This document shows positions 34,594 to 44,488 of a stretch of DNA of 64,000 bases, one piece after another. The notes under the pieces are model-generated. The model was not told where the DNA came from. It worked only from the letters and a program-made list of their open reading frames with translations, and ran no database searches. A program made the position numbers and the translations under genes. How positions within the stretch are numbered: position 1 is the stretch's first letter; each line of letters starts with the position of its first letter. The DNA is from Antribacter soli (GTDB lineage Bacteria; Actinomycetota; Actinomycetes; Actinomycetales; Cellulomonadaceae). The DNA is taken from positions 62,001-126,000 of the forward strand of contig NZ_JAKGSG010000046.1 of assembly GCF_021568775.1 (NCBI RefSeq), given 5' to 3'.

Positions 34594-34944
34594 TCAGCCC
34601 TCGGCCACGACCATCGCGGACGCGATCCCGGCGTCGTGGGAGATCGACAGGTGCCACGCGACGACGCCGAGCTCGGCAGCACGGGCCGCGACCGTCCCCG
34701 ACAGCTCGACGACGGGCGGGCCGCCGACGACGCGGTGCACGGTCGCGTCGTGCCAGCGCATCGTGCCCGGGGCGCCGAGCGCCTTGGCGATCGCCTCCTT
34801 TGCGGCGAACCGCGCGGCGAGGGACGAGGCCGGCAGGTCCCGCTCGGCGACGGTGAACAGCTTCTCGCGGAGCCGCGGGGTGCGCTCCAGGGTCTCCATG
34901 AACCGGTCGACGTTGACGACGTCGATGCCCACCCCGATGATCAT
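34594..34944 (-). CDS. acpS: Holo-[acyl-carrier-protein] synthase
   Basis: Transfers 4'-phosphopantetheine from CoA to acyl carrier protein. The 116-residue product has [13 protein letters not shown] with metal ligand Asp8, [12 protein letters not shown] with Glu50, and [20 protein letters not shown]. The ATG at 34944 is preceded by TAGGGT (34951-34956, complement) ending 6 nt upstream and no ribosome site. It is a single gene divergent from the small membrane protein gene. Confidence 0.94.
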   Translation of the reverse strand: MIIGVGIDVVNVDRFMETLERTPRLREKLFTVAERDLPASSLAARFAAKEAIAKALGAPGTMRWHDATVHRVVGGPPVVELSGTVAARAAELGVVAWHLSISHDAGIASAMVVAEG

Positions 34945-35072
34945 GGGCCCACCCTACGGCGCGACGAGCCGCGCCCGGCCGGCCTGAGAGGTTTGTACGC
35001 TCCGCCCGTTTCCGTTGCTAGAGTAAAGAACGCGCCTGCGTGGCGTGATCGCTTGCTCAAGTGGAGGCACCC

Positions 35073-35180
35073 GTGTCCGAGGACGACGACAAGCTGCCCT
35101 TTCCCACAGTTCTCGTCACCGTGTTCGGCGTGGTCGTCGTCGTGCTGCTTGCGGCACTGGTCTACGCGCTGCTCCAGTGA
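35073..35180 (+). CDS. Small single-span membrane protein, 35 aa
   Basis: A GTG at 35073 with GGAGG 5 nt upstream opens a 35-codon frame ending at 35180. The product starts SEDDDKLPFP, an acidic N-terminus, and continues with an unbroken hydrophobic stretch from about residue 11 to 34 (VLVTVFGVVVVVLLAALVY), then ends LLQ. It should sit in the membrane with the N-terminus probably outside or peripheral. It fills the gap between acpS and glmS. No family recognised; the ribosome site and composition argue for a real gene. Confidence 0.65.
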   Translation: MSEDDDKLPFPTVLVTVFGVVVVVLLAALVYALLQ

Positions 35181-35221
35181 CGCCGGCGACCCCTGACGTG
35201 CCGGCAGCCGGCGTCGCACCG

Positions 35222-37111
35222 TCACTCGACCGTGACGGACTTCGCCAGGTTGCGCGGCTGATCCACGTCCAGGCCCTTGGCGTTGGCGAGCGCCATCGCG
35301 AAGATCTGCAGCGGCACCACGGCGAGCAGGGGCTGGAGCAGCGTCGGCGCCTGCGGGATCCAGAAGATCTCGTCGGCGTACTGGCGCACGACGTCGTCGC
35401 CGTCCTCCGCGATGACGAGCGTGCGGGCACCGCGCGCCCGGATCTCCTGGATGTTGGAGACCACCTTGGAGTGCAGGGAGTCCCTGCCCCGCGGCGACGG
35501 CACGACGACGAAGACCGGCTGACCCTCGTCGATGAGCGCGATCGGCCCGTGCTTGAGCTCCCCGGCGGCGAAGCCCTCGGCGTGGATGTACGCGAGCTCC
35601 TTGAGCTTGAGCGCACCCTCGAGCGCTACCGGGAACCCGACGTGCCGGCCGAGGAACAGCACCGACTTCGCGTCCCGCATGGACCGCGCCGTCGCGCGGA
35701 CGTACTCGCCGCGCTCGATGACGGTCTGGATCTTGCGGGGCATGTCGCGCAGGTCGTCGAGCAGCGTCGCGATCTCGTCGGGGAACTTGTTCCCGCGCAG
35801 CTGCGCGAGGTAGAGGCCCAGGAGGTACGCCGCAGTGATCTGGGCGAGGAACGCCTTCGTCGACGCCACCGCGACCTCGGGCCCGGCGTGCGTGTAGAGC
35901 ACGGCGTCGGACTCGCGCGGGATGGTCGAGCCGTGGGTGTTCACGATCGAGATGACCTTCGCGCCCTGGACACGCGCGTGACGCACGGCCATGAGCGTGT
36001 CCATCGTCTCGCCGGACTGCGTGACGGCCACGACCAGCGTCTTCTCGTCGACGATCGGGTCGCGGTAGCGGAACTCGTGGGCGAGCTCCACCTCGACGGG
36101 GATGCGGCACCAGTGCTCGATCGCGTACTTGGCGACGTGACCGGCGTAGGCCGCGGTGCCGCACGCGACGACGATGATCTTGTTGACCGCCCGCAGCACG
36201 GACTCGTCGATGCGCAGGTCGTCGAGCACGAGCTTGCCCGACGCGTCCGTGCGGCCGAGCAGGGTGTCGGCCACGGCGTGCGGCTGGTCGTGGATCTCCT
36301 TGTCCATGAAGGAGTCGAAGCCGCCCTTCTCCGCGGCGGCGGCGTCCCAGTCGACCGTGAAGCGCTTCGCCTCGGCGGGCTTGCCGTCGAAGTCGCACAC
36401 CGCGACGGACGTCGGCGTGATCGTGACGATCTGGTCCTGGCCCAGCTCCAGCGCCTCGCGGGTGTGCGCGATGAACGCGGCGACATCGCTCCCGAGGAAG
36501 TTCTCCCCCTCGCCGAGACCCACGACGAGCGGCGAGTCGTGCCGCGCGCCCACCACCGTGTCCGGGGCGTCGGCGTGCACGGCGAGCAGCGTGAACGTGC
36601 CCTCGAGCCGGCGGGCGGCCTCGGCCATGGCCTCCGTGAGGTTGCCGGTCTTCCGGTACGCCTTCGCGAGCAGCTGCGCGGCGACCTCGGTGTCGGTCTC
36701 GGAGCGGAACTCGACGCCGTCGGCCAGCAGCTCGTTCTTGAGCGTCCCGAAGTTCTCGACGATGCCGTTGTGGATGACGGCCAGCCGGTCGTCGTCCGCG
36801 AGGTGCGGGTGGGCGTTCGCGTCGGTGGGGCCGCCGTGCGTCGCCCAGCGCGTGTGCCCGATGGCGGCCGTGGCCGGCGGCAGCGGGTGCTCGGCGAGCT
36901 CCTCGACGAGGTTGGAGAGCTTCCCGGCCTTCTTCGCCATGGCGACGCCGGCCAGCCCGGGCGCCACGAGCGCGACGCCGGCGGAGTCGTACCCCCGGTA
37001 CTCCAGGCGCCGGAGGCCCTCGAGAGCGATGTCCAGCGGCGTGCCCGACGGCGTCGCGCCGCTCCCCGCAGCCGCTGAGCCCAATCCTGTGTATCCGACG
37101 ATCCCGCACAT
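35222..37111 (-). CDS. glmS: Glutamine-fructose-6-phosphate aminotransferase
   Basis: Makes glucosamine-6-phosphate from fructose-6-phosphate and glutamine, the entry to UDP-GlcNAc. Of 629 residues, ~1-240 are the Ntn glutaminase with nucleophile Cys2 (MCGIVGYTG), RLEYRGYDSAG and GHTRWATHG; two SIS domains follow with CGTAAYAG, SGETMDT, ESDAVLYTHAGPE and a C-terminal LAKSVTVE end. TAGACT (37119-37124, complement) ends 7 nt before the ATG, with no ribosome site, and there is no room for a glmS ribozyme. Works with glmM 3 kb downstream. Confidence 0.97.
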   Translation of the reverse strand: MCGIVGYTGLGSAAAGSGATPSGTPLDIALEGLRRLEYRGYDSAGVALVAPGLAGVAMAKKAGKLSNLVEELAEHPLPPATAAIGHTRWATHGGPTDANAHPHLADDDRLAVIHNGIVENFGTLKNELLADGVEFRSETDTEVAAQLLAKAYRKTGNLTEAMAEAARRLEGTFTLLAVHADAPDTVVGARHDSPLVVGLGEGENFLGSDVAAFIAHTREALELGQDQIVTITPTSVAVCDFDGKPAEAKRFTVDWDAAAAEKGGFDSFMDKEIHDQPHAVADTLLGRTDASGKLVLDDLRIDESVLRAVNKIIVVACGTAAYAGHVAKYAIEHWCRIPVEVELAHEFRYRDPIVDEKTLVVAVTQSGETMDTLMAVRHARVQGAKVISIVNTHGSTIPRESDAVLYTHAGPEVAVASTKAFLAQITAAYLLGLYLAQLRGNKFPDEIATLLDDLRDMPRKIQTVIERGEYVRATARSMRDAKSVLFLGRHVGFPVALEGALKLKELAYIHAEGFAAGELKHGPIALIDEGQPVFVVVPSPRGRDSLHSKVVSNIQEIRARGARTLVIAEDGDDVVRQYADEIFWIPQAPTLLQPLLAVVPLQIFAMALANAKGLDVDQPRNLAKSVTVE

Positions 37112-37212
37112 GCCGGGGAGTCTAGTTCAGCGCTCCGGAAGGGCCGATGACGCGGCTCACAGTCGCCCGGGCGACCTGCCCTGTCTGGTACTGGGTCTCG
37201 TGGGGCACAATC

Positions 37213-38205
37213 GTGCGGGTGGTAAACCAGTTCTCGACCACGGACCTCGGTGAGCACCTGCTGTCGTCGGCGCCGGCATCACCGTACGTGGACCTCGACC
37301 GCGCGGCATGGAGCAAGCTCTCCGCGTCCACGCCGCTCCCGCTGACCGACGAGGACGTCGAGCGCCTGCGGGGTCTTGGCGATCCCATCGACCTGGCCGA
37401 GGTCGACGCGATCTACCGCCCTCTGTCCCGCCTGCTCAACCTGTACGTGACGGCGACGACCGGCCTGCACCAGGCGACCTCGACCTTCCTGCGCGAGGAC
37501 CCGCCGCGTACCCCGTACGTCATCGGGGTCGCCGGGTCGGTCGCCGTCGGCAAGTCGACGACGGCGCGTGTCCTGCGCGAGATGCTGGCGCGCTGGCCCG
37601 AGACGCCGCGCGTCGAGCTGATCACCACCGACGGCTTCCTCTACCCGAACGCGGAGCTCTCCCGCCGGGGCCTCATGGAGCGCAAGGGCTTCCCCGAGTC
37701 CTACGACCGCCGGGCCCTGATCCGCTTCCTCTCCCGGGTCAAGGCGGGCCAGGCCGAGGTCCGCGTCCCCCTGTACTCGCACGTCATCTACGACATCGTG
37801 CCGGGCGAGGAGGTCGTGGTGCGCAAGCCGGACGTCCTCATCGTGGAGGGCCTGAACGTGCTGCAGCCCGCCCGGCCGAGCGCCGTCGACGAGTCGACCG
37901 TGGCGGTGAGCGACTTCTTCGACTTCTCGATCTACGTCGACGCCCGCACGCGCAACATCCGCCAGTGGTACGTGGACCGGTTCCTCGAGCTGCGCCGCAC
38001 CGCGTTCTCCCGCCCGGACTCGTACTTCCGCCGGTACGCCGCGCTGACCGACGAGGAGGCGACCGAGCGCGCGCTGTCGATCTGGGAGTCGATCAACGCC
38101 CCGAACCTGGAGCACAACATCCTGCCGACCCGCGGGCGGGCCACGCTGGTGCTCACGAAGGGCTCGGACCACACGGTCCAGCGCGTCCGCCTGCGCAAGC
38201 TGTAG
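37213..38205 (+). CDS. coaA: Pantothenate kinase type I
   Basis: Phosphorylates pantothenate, the first step of CoA synthesis, which supplies the AcpS substrate nearby. P-loop is [17 protein letters not shown]; also [31 protein letters not shown]-like [20 protein letters not shown], and [17 protein letters not shown]. It is close to the mycobacterial enzyme. GTG 37213 (330 aa) is used; GTG 37219 is equally possible. Divergent from glmS; ends 3 nt before the convergent DedA gene. Confidence 0.94.
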   Translation: MRVVNQFSTTDLGEHLLSSAPASPYVDLDRAAWSKLSASTPLPLTDEDVERLRGLGDPIDLAEVDAIYRPLSRLLNLYVTATTGLHQATSTFLREDPPRTPYVIGVAGSVAVGKSTTARVLREMLARWPETPRVELITTDGFLYPNAELSRRGLMERKGFPESYDRRALIRFLSRVKAGQAEVRVPLYSHVIYDIVPGEEVVVRKPDVLIVEGLNVLQPARPSAVDESTVAVSDFFDFSIYVDARTRNIRQWYVDRFLELRRTAFSRPDSYFRRYAALTDEEATERALSIWESINAPNLEHNILPTRGRATLVLTKGSDHTVQRVRLRKL

Positions 38206-38208
38206 CGG

Positions 38209-38919
38209 TCAGGCCGCCCGGTCGTCGCCGCCGAGGGTGTCCCGTCCGGTCACCTCGGGCGGCACGGTCACCTTCTCGGGCTCGGCCTCCGGCTCCGCGT
38301 CGTTGCCGCCGGTGATCCACATGACGATCTTGTCGATCACGAAGCCGAGCGCGACGCCCAGGACGACGCCGAGGCCGATGGCCAGGAGCGGCTCGTGCCC
38401 GAGCCACCGTGCGGCGACGAGCCCGATCAGCGTCGAGTAGATCGCCCACATGACGGCGGCGACGGCCGCGATGAGCATGAACGGGCGGCGCGGGTAGCCG
38501 ACGGCGCCGGCCGTCATGTTGACGGCCACGCGGCCGATCGGCACGTAGCGCGCCGCGAGGATGAACGAGGCGGCCCGCCGGGCCAGCGCGCGCTCTGCCC
38601 AGGCGACGGCGCGGCGGCCACGCGGGCCTCGGAGGAACGGCACCCGCTCCGTGCCGATCATGCGGCCGATCTGGTAGGCGATCTGGTCGCCGGTCCACGC
38701 GCCGAGCGCCGCCGTGACGAGCACCAGCCAGAGCTCCGGCGTGCCCGAGTGCGAGGCGGCGACCGTCAGCGTGATGACGACGGACTCGCTCGGCAGCGGC
38801 GGGAAGAACCCATCGATCGTCGCGAAGCCGAACATGGCCGGGTACACCCAGGGCGACGCTGCCAGGGCGAGGATCCAGGACTCCAGCGAGTCCAGGAAGA
38901 CGGTCAGGGCGTCGAGCAC
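38209..38919 (-). CDS. DedA-family membrane protein
   Basis: A 236-residue polytopic membrane protein of the DedA/SNARE-associated family, thought to include undecaprenyl-phosphate or other lipid-phosphate transporters and to depend on the proton gradient. Marks are FATIDGFFPPLPSESVVI, GAWTGDQIAYQIGR, and RYVPIGRVAVNMTAGAVGYPRRPF. The C-terminal ~30 residues are a charged tail rich in Glu and Pro. GTG 38919 has GAGGA upstream. A link to the neighbouring wall-precursor genes is possible but only by location. Confidence 0.88.
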   Translation of the reverse strand: MLDALTVFLDSLESWILALAASPWVYPAMFGFATIDGFFPPLPSESVVITLTVAASHSGTPELWLVLVTAALGAWTGDQIAYQIGRMIGTERVPFLRGPRGRRAVAWAERALARRAASFILAARYVPIGRVAVNMTAGAVGYPRRPFMLIAAVAAVMWAIYSTLIGLVAARWLGHEPLLAIGLGVVLGVALGFVIDKIVMWITGGNDAEPEAEPEKVTVPPEVTGRDTLGGDDRAA

Positions 38920-39113
38920 GAGTCCTCGGTTCGTCGGCCGGGCGCGCCCGGGCTGAGTGCGGCGCCGACCCGGTGCCGCACCATCAAGCGTATGCAGGCG
39001 AGAGCCATGGTGGGCACCAGGGACAACCCTGCAACGACCCGGATTCCCGAAACGTTCATCCCTGAACGAAAGGTTCACCCGCGGTTCACACAGGCCCGCG
39101 CCAGAACGGCACG

Positions 39114-40475
39114 TCAGAGCGCGAGGCGCTCCCGTACGACCTCGGCCAGCTCGGCCGCAACGGACTCCGCCTGGTCCTGGGACCCGGCCTCGACCATGAC
39201 GCGCACGAGCGGCTCCGTGCCCGAGGAACGCAGCAGGACGCGGCCCGTCCCGCCCAGCAGCGCCTCGGCCTTGGCGACGGCCGTCTGGACCCCCACGTCG
39301 GTGGTGGCGCGCCCCTTGTCGACGCCCTTGACGTTGACGAGGGTCTGCGGCAGGCGCGGCACGTCGGAGGCGAGGTCGGCGAGGCGCCGGCCGGACGCCT
39401 TGACCCACGCGGCGAGGTGCAGTGCCGCCAGGACGCCGTCGCCCGTCGTGGCGTGCTCCGCGAGGATGATGTGGCCCGACTGCTCGCCCCCCAGGCCGTA
39501 CCCGTGGGCGCGCATCTCCTCGAGCACGTAGCGGTCGCCCACGGCGGTCTGCACGGTGTTGATGCCGACGTCCCGCATCGCGAGGAGAAGGCCGAGGTTG
39601 CTCATGACGGTGACGACGAGCGTGTCGCCCGGCAGGCGACCGTCGGCCTTGAGCGCGCTCGCCAGGATGCCGAGCACCTGGTCGCCGTCGACGATCGTGC
39701 CGGTGTGGTCGACGGCGATGCAGCGGTCCGCGTCGCCGTCGAACGCGACGCCGAAGTCTGCCTCCGAGGCCACGACCACTGCCTGCAGCTGCTCCGGGTG
39801 CGTGGACCCGCACTTCTCGTTGATGTTGCGGCCGTCCGGGCTGGCGTTCATCACGACGACGTCGGCGCCGGCCGCGCGCAGGGCCTCCGGGCCCACCTCG
39901 CTCGCCGCGCCGTTCGCGCAGTCGATCGCGATCCGCAGGCCCTCGAGCGGGCGGTGCTCGAGCGTTGTGCTCACGCTCGCGGTCAGGTGCTTCACGTACT
40001 GCGCGACGGCGGCGCCGGCGTCCACGCGGATCCGGCCGACGTCGGCGCCGACGGGCCGGTCCCACGGCTCGTCGAGCCGGGCGGCGATCGCGTCCTCGAC
40101 GTCGTCGTCGAGCTTGAGGCCGCCCCGCGCGAAGAACTTGATCCCGTTGTCCGGCATCGGGTTGTGCGACGCGGACACCATGACCCCGAGATCGGCGTCC
40201 AGCTCGCTGACGAGGTACGCCAGCGCCGGCGTGGGCAGCACGCCGAGGATCAGCACGTCGACGCCCGCGGCGGCGAGGCCTGCGGACACCGCGCCGGCGA
40301 GGAACTCGCCCGACGCGCGGGGGTCACGGCCCACCACGGCACGCGGGCGGTGCCCGGCCCCGACCTCCGCGGCGAGCACGCGCGCGGCGGCGCCGCCCAG
40401 CGCGAGCGCGAGCTCCGCGGTGACGTCCTGGTTGGCGAGACCGCGCACGCCGTCCGTGCCGAATAGCCTGCTCAT
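39114..40475 (-). CDS. glmM: Phosphoglucosamine mutase
   Basis: Isomerises glucosamine-6-phosphate to glucosamine-1-phosphate. The 453-residue product has LFGTDGVRG, the phosphoserine loop [11 protein letters not shown] with Ser103, the metal loop DGDADRC, and the phosphate site [20 protein letters not shown] stands close before the ATG at 40475. It lies directly downstream of rpsI-rplM, as in most actinobacteria, but a strong terminator separates them. Confidence 0.97.
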   Translation of the reverse strand: MSRLFGTDGVRGLANQDVTAELALALGGAAARVLAAEVGAGHRPRAVVGRDPRASGEFLAGAVSAGLAAAGVDVLILGVLPTPALAYLVSELDADLGVMVSASHNPMPDNGIKFFARGGLKLDDDVEDAIAARLDEPWDRPVGADVGRIRVDAGAAVAQYVKHLTASVSTTLEHRPLEGLRIAIDCANGAASEVGPEALRAAGADVVVMNASPDGRNINEKCGSTHPEQLQAVVVASEADFGVAFDGDADRCIAVDHTGTIVDGDQVLGILASALKADGRLPGDTLVVTVMSNLGLLLAMRDVGINTVQTAVGDRYVLEEMRAHGYGLGGEQSGHIILAEHATTGDGVLAALHLAAWVKASGRRLADLASDVPRLPQTLVNVKGVDKGRATTDVGVQTAVAKAEALLGGTGRVLLRSSGTEPLVRVMVEAGSQDQAESVAAELAEVVRERLAL

Positions 40476-40555
40476 CGAGTCTCCTTCTGAGTCATTGTTC
40501 CCGGTCCACCGTAGCGGGCTCCGGGTGTGGTGTACCCGGAGGGCCGCTGAACGGG

Positions 40556-40589
40556 GATGGCCCCGCCGGACACGTCCGGCGGGGCCATC
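40556..40589 (-). terminator. Strong hairpin after rpsI
   Basis: GATGGCCCCGCCGGAC (40556-40571) and GTCCGGCGGGGCCATC (40574-40589) are exact 16-nt complements around AC. It lies 107 nt beyond the rpsI stop and 80 nt before the glmM start, both on the minus strand, so it ends the rplM-rpsI transcript. The stem is G-C rich with no U-tract. Confidence 0.85.
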
Positions 40590-40631
40590 GCTGCAGCACA
40601 GAGCGCGATCAGCGGGGTGCTGCCAAGCACT

Positions 40632-40690
40632 TCCTACAGTTCCGCTCCAGGCGCGTGCCTCGTACCTCGGCCCGCACCCTTCGCTGCACC
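40632..40690. repeat. 59-nt dispersed intergenic repeat, copy 2
   Basis: The mate of 10962-11020, 53 of 59 bases identical. Here it lies inside the 3' untranslated part of the rplM-rpsI transcript: 5 nt after the rpsI stop and 42 nt before the terminator hairpin. On the minus strand it opens GGTGCAGCG, and a matching GCACC lies at 40618-40622, so the transcript could close on itself. Confidence 0.8.
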
Positions 40691-40695
40691 GTACG

Positions 40696-41181
40696 TCAGC
40701 GCTTGCTGTACTGCGGCGCCTTGCGGGCCTTCTTGAGACCAGCCTTCTTGCGCTCGACCACGCGGGCGTCGCGGGTCAGGAAACCGGCCTTCTTGAGCGC
40801 CGGACGGTTCGCCTCGATGTCGATCGCGTTGAGCGCACGGGCGATGCCGAGGCGCAGCGCGCCGGCCTGGCCGGAGCTGCCGCCGCCGTTGATGCGGGCG
40901 ATGACGTCGAAACGACCCTCGACCTCGACGAGCTTCAGCGGGGAGTTGACCAGCTGCTGGTGCACCTTGTTCGGGAAGTAGCCCTCGAGGGTGCGGCCGT
41001 TGATCTTCCACTGGCCGGTGCCGGGGACGAGGCGCACGCGCGCCACGGCCTCCTTGCGACGCCCGAGGGCCTGGCCCGGGGCGGTGATGGACTGGCCACG
41101 CGTCGCGGGCGTGGTCGTCTCGGTGGTGTAGGTGCTGGGCGTCTCGCCGTCCAGCTCGATGTCAACCGTGGTCTCTGCCAC
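40696..41181 (-). CDS. rpsI: 30S ribosomal protein S9
   Basis: Part of the 30S head; its C-terminal SKR tail reaches the P-site tRNA. The 161-residue product has the S9 core from about 36 ([38 protein letters not shown]) and ends [12 protein letters not shown]. The first ~35 residues are a Thr/Glu-rich extension common in actinobacteria. GTG start with GAGGA upstream, 39 nt after rplM. Confidence 0.97.
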   Translation of the reverse strand: MAETTVDIELDGETPSTYTTETTTPATRGQSITAPGQALGRRKEAVARVRLVPGTGQWKINGRTLEGYFPNKVHQQLVNSPLKLVEVEGRFDVIARINGGGSSGQAGALRLGIARALNAIDIEANRPALKKAGFLTRDARVVERKKAGLKKARKAPQYSKR

Positions 41182-41220
41182 TGTGGTGTCCTCGCGTCCT
41201 TCGCGTCGTCAGCAGCGGCC

Positions 41221-41670
41221 TCAGGCCTGCTGCGAAACCTGGGTGATCTCGAACGGCTTGGGCTGCTGCGCCGCGTGCGGGTGCTCGGCACCCGCATAGA
41301 CCTTCAGCTTGCTGATCTGGGCACGGCCGAGGGAGGTCTTCGGCAGCATGCCGCGGACAGCCTTCTCGATGGCCTTGCGCGGGCTCTTGTCCAGCAGCTC
41401 GCCGTACGCGATGGAACGCAGACCGCCCGGGTAACCGGAGTGGCGGTATGCGAGCTTGGTCTCGCGCTTGGTGCCGCTCAGGGCGACCTTCTCCGCGTTG
41501 ATGACGATGACGAAGTCACCGCCGTCGACATGCGGGGCGAAGGTCGGCTTGTGCTTCCCGCGCAGGAGTGTGGCGACCTGGCTGGCCAGGCGGCCCAGGA
41601 CGACGTCGGTCGCGTCGACGACGTACCAGTCATGCTGGACGTCGCCGGGCTTCGGGGTGTACGTACGCAC
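41221..41670 (-). CDS. rplM: 50S ribosomal protein L13
   Basis: An early-assembling 50S protein. The 149-residue product starts [19 protein letters not shown], then [21 protein letters not shown], and has YRHSGYPGG and [11 protein letters not shown], all standard. GTG 41670 is the only start that gives the conserved N-terminus. First gene of the L13-S9 operon, with a promoter at 41833-41862. Confidence 0.97.
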   Translation of the reverse strand: MRTYTPKPGDVQHDWYVVDATDVVLGRLASQVATLLRGKHKPTFAPHVDGGDFVIVINAEKVALSGTKRETKLAYRHSGYPGGLRSIAYGELLDKSPRKAIEKAVRGMLPKTSLGRAQISKLKVYAGAEHPHAAQQPKPFEITQVSQQA

Positions 41671-41832
41671 GGTTCGTAACCTTTTTCGTGTTCGGTGTCG
41701 TCGGGCGAGAAGCGGCGCCCGATGAGTCAGTAGTTGTGCGCGGGATCTCAGGTGACGTCCGGGCCAGACGCCGGCACGCGAGTGGGCGCGCTGCCGGTGC
41801 AGGACGTCGGAGGGAAAGCACAACGACTCAAC

Positions 41833-41862
41833 AGAGTACCTGGCGGGACTCGGAGCGGTCAA
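41833..41862 (-). promoter_or_regulatory. rplM-rpsI promoter
   Basis: Minus-strand TTGACC (complement of 41857-41862), 18 nt, and TACTCT (complement of 41833-41838). Transcription would start near 41826, giving a leader of about 155 nt before rplM in which short GC hairpins can form (around 41758-41812). The rest of the 486-nt gap 41671-42156 contains no gene I can support. Confidence 0.65.
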
Positions 41863-42156
41863 AGCGGAGCTCGTCACACGAGGTATGCCACACCCGGCGT
41901 GGCGCGCGGCCGGTCCCGGACGGCTGAACAGGGCAGGCGAGCGGGGGCGGCGCGGACCGCGCCACACCCCGCTCGCAACCCCCCGTCGACCGGCCCCGGC
42001 GCACCCCTGTACAGCCGGGACTCCCTGAGCCTGACGAGAGCGTACAGACCGTCGTGACATGCGCAAACGACAGCTGTGATATTGGTTGCCCGACGGCGAC
42101 CCGCCCGGCTGCACGACGCGCGTGCATTGCGGTCGTCGCAGTGCCACGGTAGGGGT

Positions 42157-42570
42157 ATGACCTCCGACACCCCCGCCACGACGCCCGACCCGGAGACCGG
42201 CGCCGAGGGCGACACCGACCAGCTCCAGCCCGACGACACCCTGATCTACCGGGGCAGCGACGACGTGCTCGACGAGGGCTACTCCCCGCCCGACCGCCCG
42301 CGCGGCAACCACTGGGGCGAGACCCCGTGGGAGGAGGTGCACGGCGAGTCCCTCGACCAGCGCCTGGCCGAGGAAGAGCCCGACTACTGGGAGGCCGATC
42401 CCCTCGACCGTCCCGACACGACGCGCGCCGGACGCCTCGTCTCCGACAACGACGCCGACCCCGGCGAGGAGGGCGGACGCGAGAACGACCTGTACGGCGG
42501 CGACGCCGGGATCGACGGCGCCGGCGCGAGCGCGGAGGAGGCCGCGGTCCACTGGGTCGACGAGCCCTGA
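42157..42570 (+). CDS. DUF5709-type acidic protein
   Basis: A 137-residue, strongly acidic, hydrophilic protein of unknown function. The segment [22 protein letters not shown] followed by [23 protein letters not shown] matches the actinobacterial DUF5709 family. There is no signal peptide or membrane segment. It is the only plus-strand gene in the translation block and converges on truA with 17 nt between stops. An AGGGG sequence lies just before the ATG. Confidence 0.78.
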   Translation: MTSDTPATTPDPETGAEGDTDQLQPDDTLIYRGSDDVLDEGYSPPDRPRGNHWGETPWEEVHGESLDQRLAEEEPDYWEADPLDRPDTTRAGRLVSDNDADPGEEGGRENDLYGGDAGIDGAGASAEEAAVHWVDEP

Positions 42571-42587
42571 CGGGGCTCCGGCCCTCC

Positions 42588-43502
42588 TCACGCCTGTGTC
42601 GCGGGGGCCTCGTCCCAGACGTCCTCGTCCATCCGCATCGCGCGGATCCGGTCGGCCCGGGCCGCGAGCTCGGCGTCGGGCGGATAGCTGATCGCCTCGA
42701 GCACGAGGCCGTGCGGCGGGACGACGACCGCACCGGCGTCGCGCCGTCGGGATGCGAGCAGCTCCGCGGGCCAGGCAACCGGCCGGCGCCCCTCCCCCAC
42801 GGCGATCGAGGCCCCCACGAGCGCGCGCACCATGTTGTGGCAGAACGCGTCGGCGCGGACCTGGGCGACCGCGAGCCCGGCGTCGGGGCCGTCCTGCGGG
42901 CGGGACCAGGACAGGTGCTGGAGCTCGCGGATCGTCGTGGCACCGGGCCGCGGCTTGCAGTAGGCGGCGAAGTCGCGCACCCCGATGAGCGGGCGGCAGG
43001 CCTCGTCCATGGCGGCGACGTCGAGCGGGCGCCGCGACCACAGCACGTGCGTGCGCCGAAGCGGGTCGCGCAGCGTGGGGTCGTCGGCGATGCGGTACGC
43101 GTAGCTGCGGTGCAGCGCTGAGAACCGGGCGTCGAAGCCCACCGGCGCCGGGACGGCACGCCGCACCACGACGTCGGGGGGCAGCACTCCGGCCAGCCGC
43201 GTGACGAGCGCGTCGCCGGGCTCCCGGTCCGACCGGCCGGGCATGGCGAGCCAGCGCTCCGCCGGCACGTCGACGTGCGCCACCTGGCCGCGCGCGTGCA
43301 CGCCCGCGTCCGTGCGGCCCGCCACGGTCAGGCGGGGCACCGGCAGGCCCAGGGGGCCCGTCCGCAGGATCGTCGCCAGGCCTTCCTCGAGGGCGCCCTG
43401 GACGGTGCGCAGGCCGGGCTGCCGGGCCCAGCCGGCGAAGCCGGTGCCCTCGTAGGCCAGGTCGAGCCGCACGCGGACGGTCGGGCGGGTGGTCGTGCTC
43501 AC
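42588..43502 (-). CDS. truA: tRNA pseudouridine(38-40) synthase
   Basis: Isomerises uridines 38-40 in the anticodon stem of many tRNAs. Of 304 residues, the catalytic Asp65 lies in [36 protein letters not shown] opens the protein and [21 protein letters not shown] is the C-terminal half motif. GTG 43502 has GGAGG 8 nt upstream and is preferred over GTG 43520. Usual actinobacterial position near rplQ. Confidence 0.94.
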   Translation of the reverse strand: MSTTTRPTVRVRLDLAYEGTGFAGWARQPGLRTVQGALEEGLATILRTGPLGLPVPRLTVAGRTDAGVHARGQVAHVDVPAERWLAMPGRSDREPGDALVTRLAGVLPPDVVVRRAVPAPVGFDARFSALHRSYAYRIADDPTLRDPLRRTHVLWSRRPLDVAAMDEACRPLIGVRDFAAYCKPRPGATTIRELQHLSWSRPQDGPDAGLAVAQVRADAFCHNMVRALVGASIAVGEGRRPVAWPAELLASRRRDAGAVVVPPHGLVLEAISYPPDAELAARADRIRAMRMDEDVWDEAPATQA

Positions 43503-43565
43503 GCGCCCATCCTCCCCCACGCGGGCGCCCGGCAGGCAGGCCTCGCCGGCCGCGAGCGGGCCGCC

Positions 43566-44327
43566 TCAGCTCGCCTGGGGCAGGTCCCAGGCCCGTGCTC
43601 CGCCCACGAGGGCCGCGGAGTTGGGCACGACGACGACGTCGTCGCCGAGCCGCGCCAGCGCCGATGCGGTGATCCGCCGCGAGTTGCCGCCCCCGATGTA
43701 CAGGCGGTCCCACAGGAAGACCGGCCGCAGGCCGTCCACCATCGTCACGACGCGCCTCGACCAGAGGGCGTCGCCGAGCCGACGGCGTTCGGGCTCGCCG
43801 ATGTACTGGTCATACGTGAGGCCGCGGCGCAGCGGGGCGCGCGACCACTCGAGGTGCGGGGCGAGCCTCCCGCCGTGGAACAGGGCCGATCCCAGCCCGG
43901 TGCCGAGCGTCAGCACCAGCTCGAGCCCGGAGGCAGCGACCACCCCAGCGCCGTGCACCTCCGCGTCGTTGAGCACGAGGGCCGGGAGCCCGAGTCGCGC
44001 CCCGACGGCCGCCTGCATGTCGAAGTTCGTCCACGCCTCGCGAAGGTCCGGGTCGACCCGCGAGCGAGGACCTGAACGAGTGATGTAGTGCGGTGTGTGG
44101 ACGACGACGCCGCTGCGGATCATGCCGGGCATGCCGACCGTGACGCGGCTCGCGGGCGGCAGCTCCCCGGCGATCTTCGCGATCGTGTCGACGAGGAGCC
44201 CTGGTGGCAGCGGGTACGGCGTCGGGACCCGCAAGGGGCTGGCGTGGGCGGTGCCGGCCGCGTCGAGGACGGCGGCCTTGATGCCACCGCCCCCGCAGTC
44301 GACGGCGAGAGTGAGCGTGTCGTGCAT
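43566..44327 (-). CDS. ROK-family kinase, polyphosphate-glucokinase-like
   Basis: A 253-residue sugar-kinase-fold protein. ATP/phosphate motifs are [13 protein letters not shown] near the start and [15 protein letters not shown] (~140-154); [10 protein letters not shown] carries the catalytic Asp; the late [10 protein letters not shown] matches the adenosine motif. No ROK zinc-binding Cys cluster is present, which, with the size, fits the polyphosphate-dependent glucokinase side of the family. Substrate and phosphate donor are inferred. TACAGT (44334-44339, complement) ends 6 nt before the ATG, so it is transcribed separately from rplQ. Confidence 0.75.
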   Translation of the reverse strand: MHDTLTLAVDCGGGGIKAAVLDAAGTAHASPLRVPTPYPLPPGLLVDTIAKIAGELPPASRVTVGMPGMIRSGVVVHTPHYITRSGPRSRVDPDLREAWTNFDMQAAVGARLGLPALVLNDAEVHGAGVVAASGLELVLTLGTGLGSALFHGGRLAPHLEWSRAPLRRGLTYDQYIGEPERRRLGDALWSRRVVTMVDGLRPVFLWDRLYIGGGNSRRITASALARLGDDVVVVPNSAALVGGARAWDLPQAS

Positions 44328-44433
44328 GCCGCCACTGTACGAACACCGGACGGGACGTGAGGCCCGTCGGACCGCGCGCCCCGCGCGAGGTCGACCGCCC
44401 CGCGCGACCCTGCCGGCCTGCCCCGGGCGCGAC

Positions 44434-44473
44434 GAAGGGCCCCGCGCCGCCCGAGGGCGGGGCAGGGCCCTTC
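44434..44473 (-). terminator. rplQ terminator
   Basis: GAAGGGCCC (44434-44442) pairs with GGGCCCTTC (44465-44473), and inside it CCGCCC (44447-44452) pairs with GGGCGG (44455-44460). It starts 16 nt beyond the rplQ stop and closes the infA-rplQ operon. Confidence 0.8.
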
Positions 44474-44488
44474 ACGGGAAAGGGAGGC

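Noticed and set aside
36900-37111. glmS ribozyme upstream of or within glmS
   Set aside because: The glmS start appears leaderless (-10 box 7 nt before the ATG), leaving no transcribed space for the ribozyme, which is mainly a Firmicutes feature.
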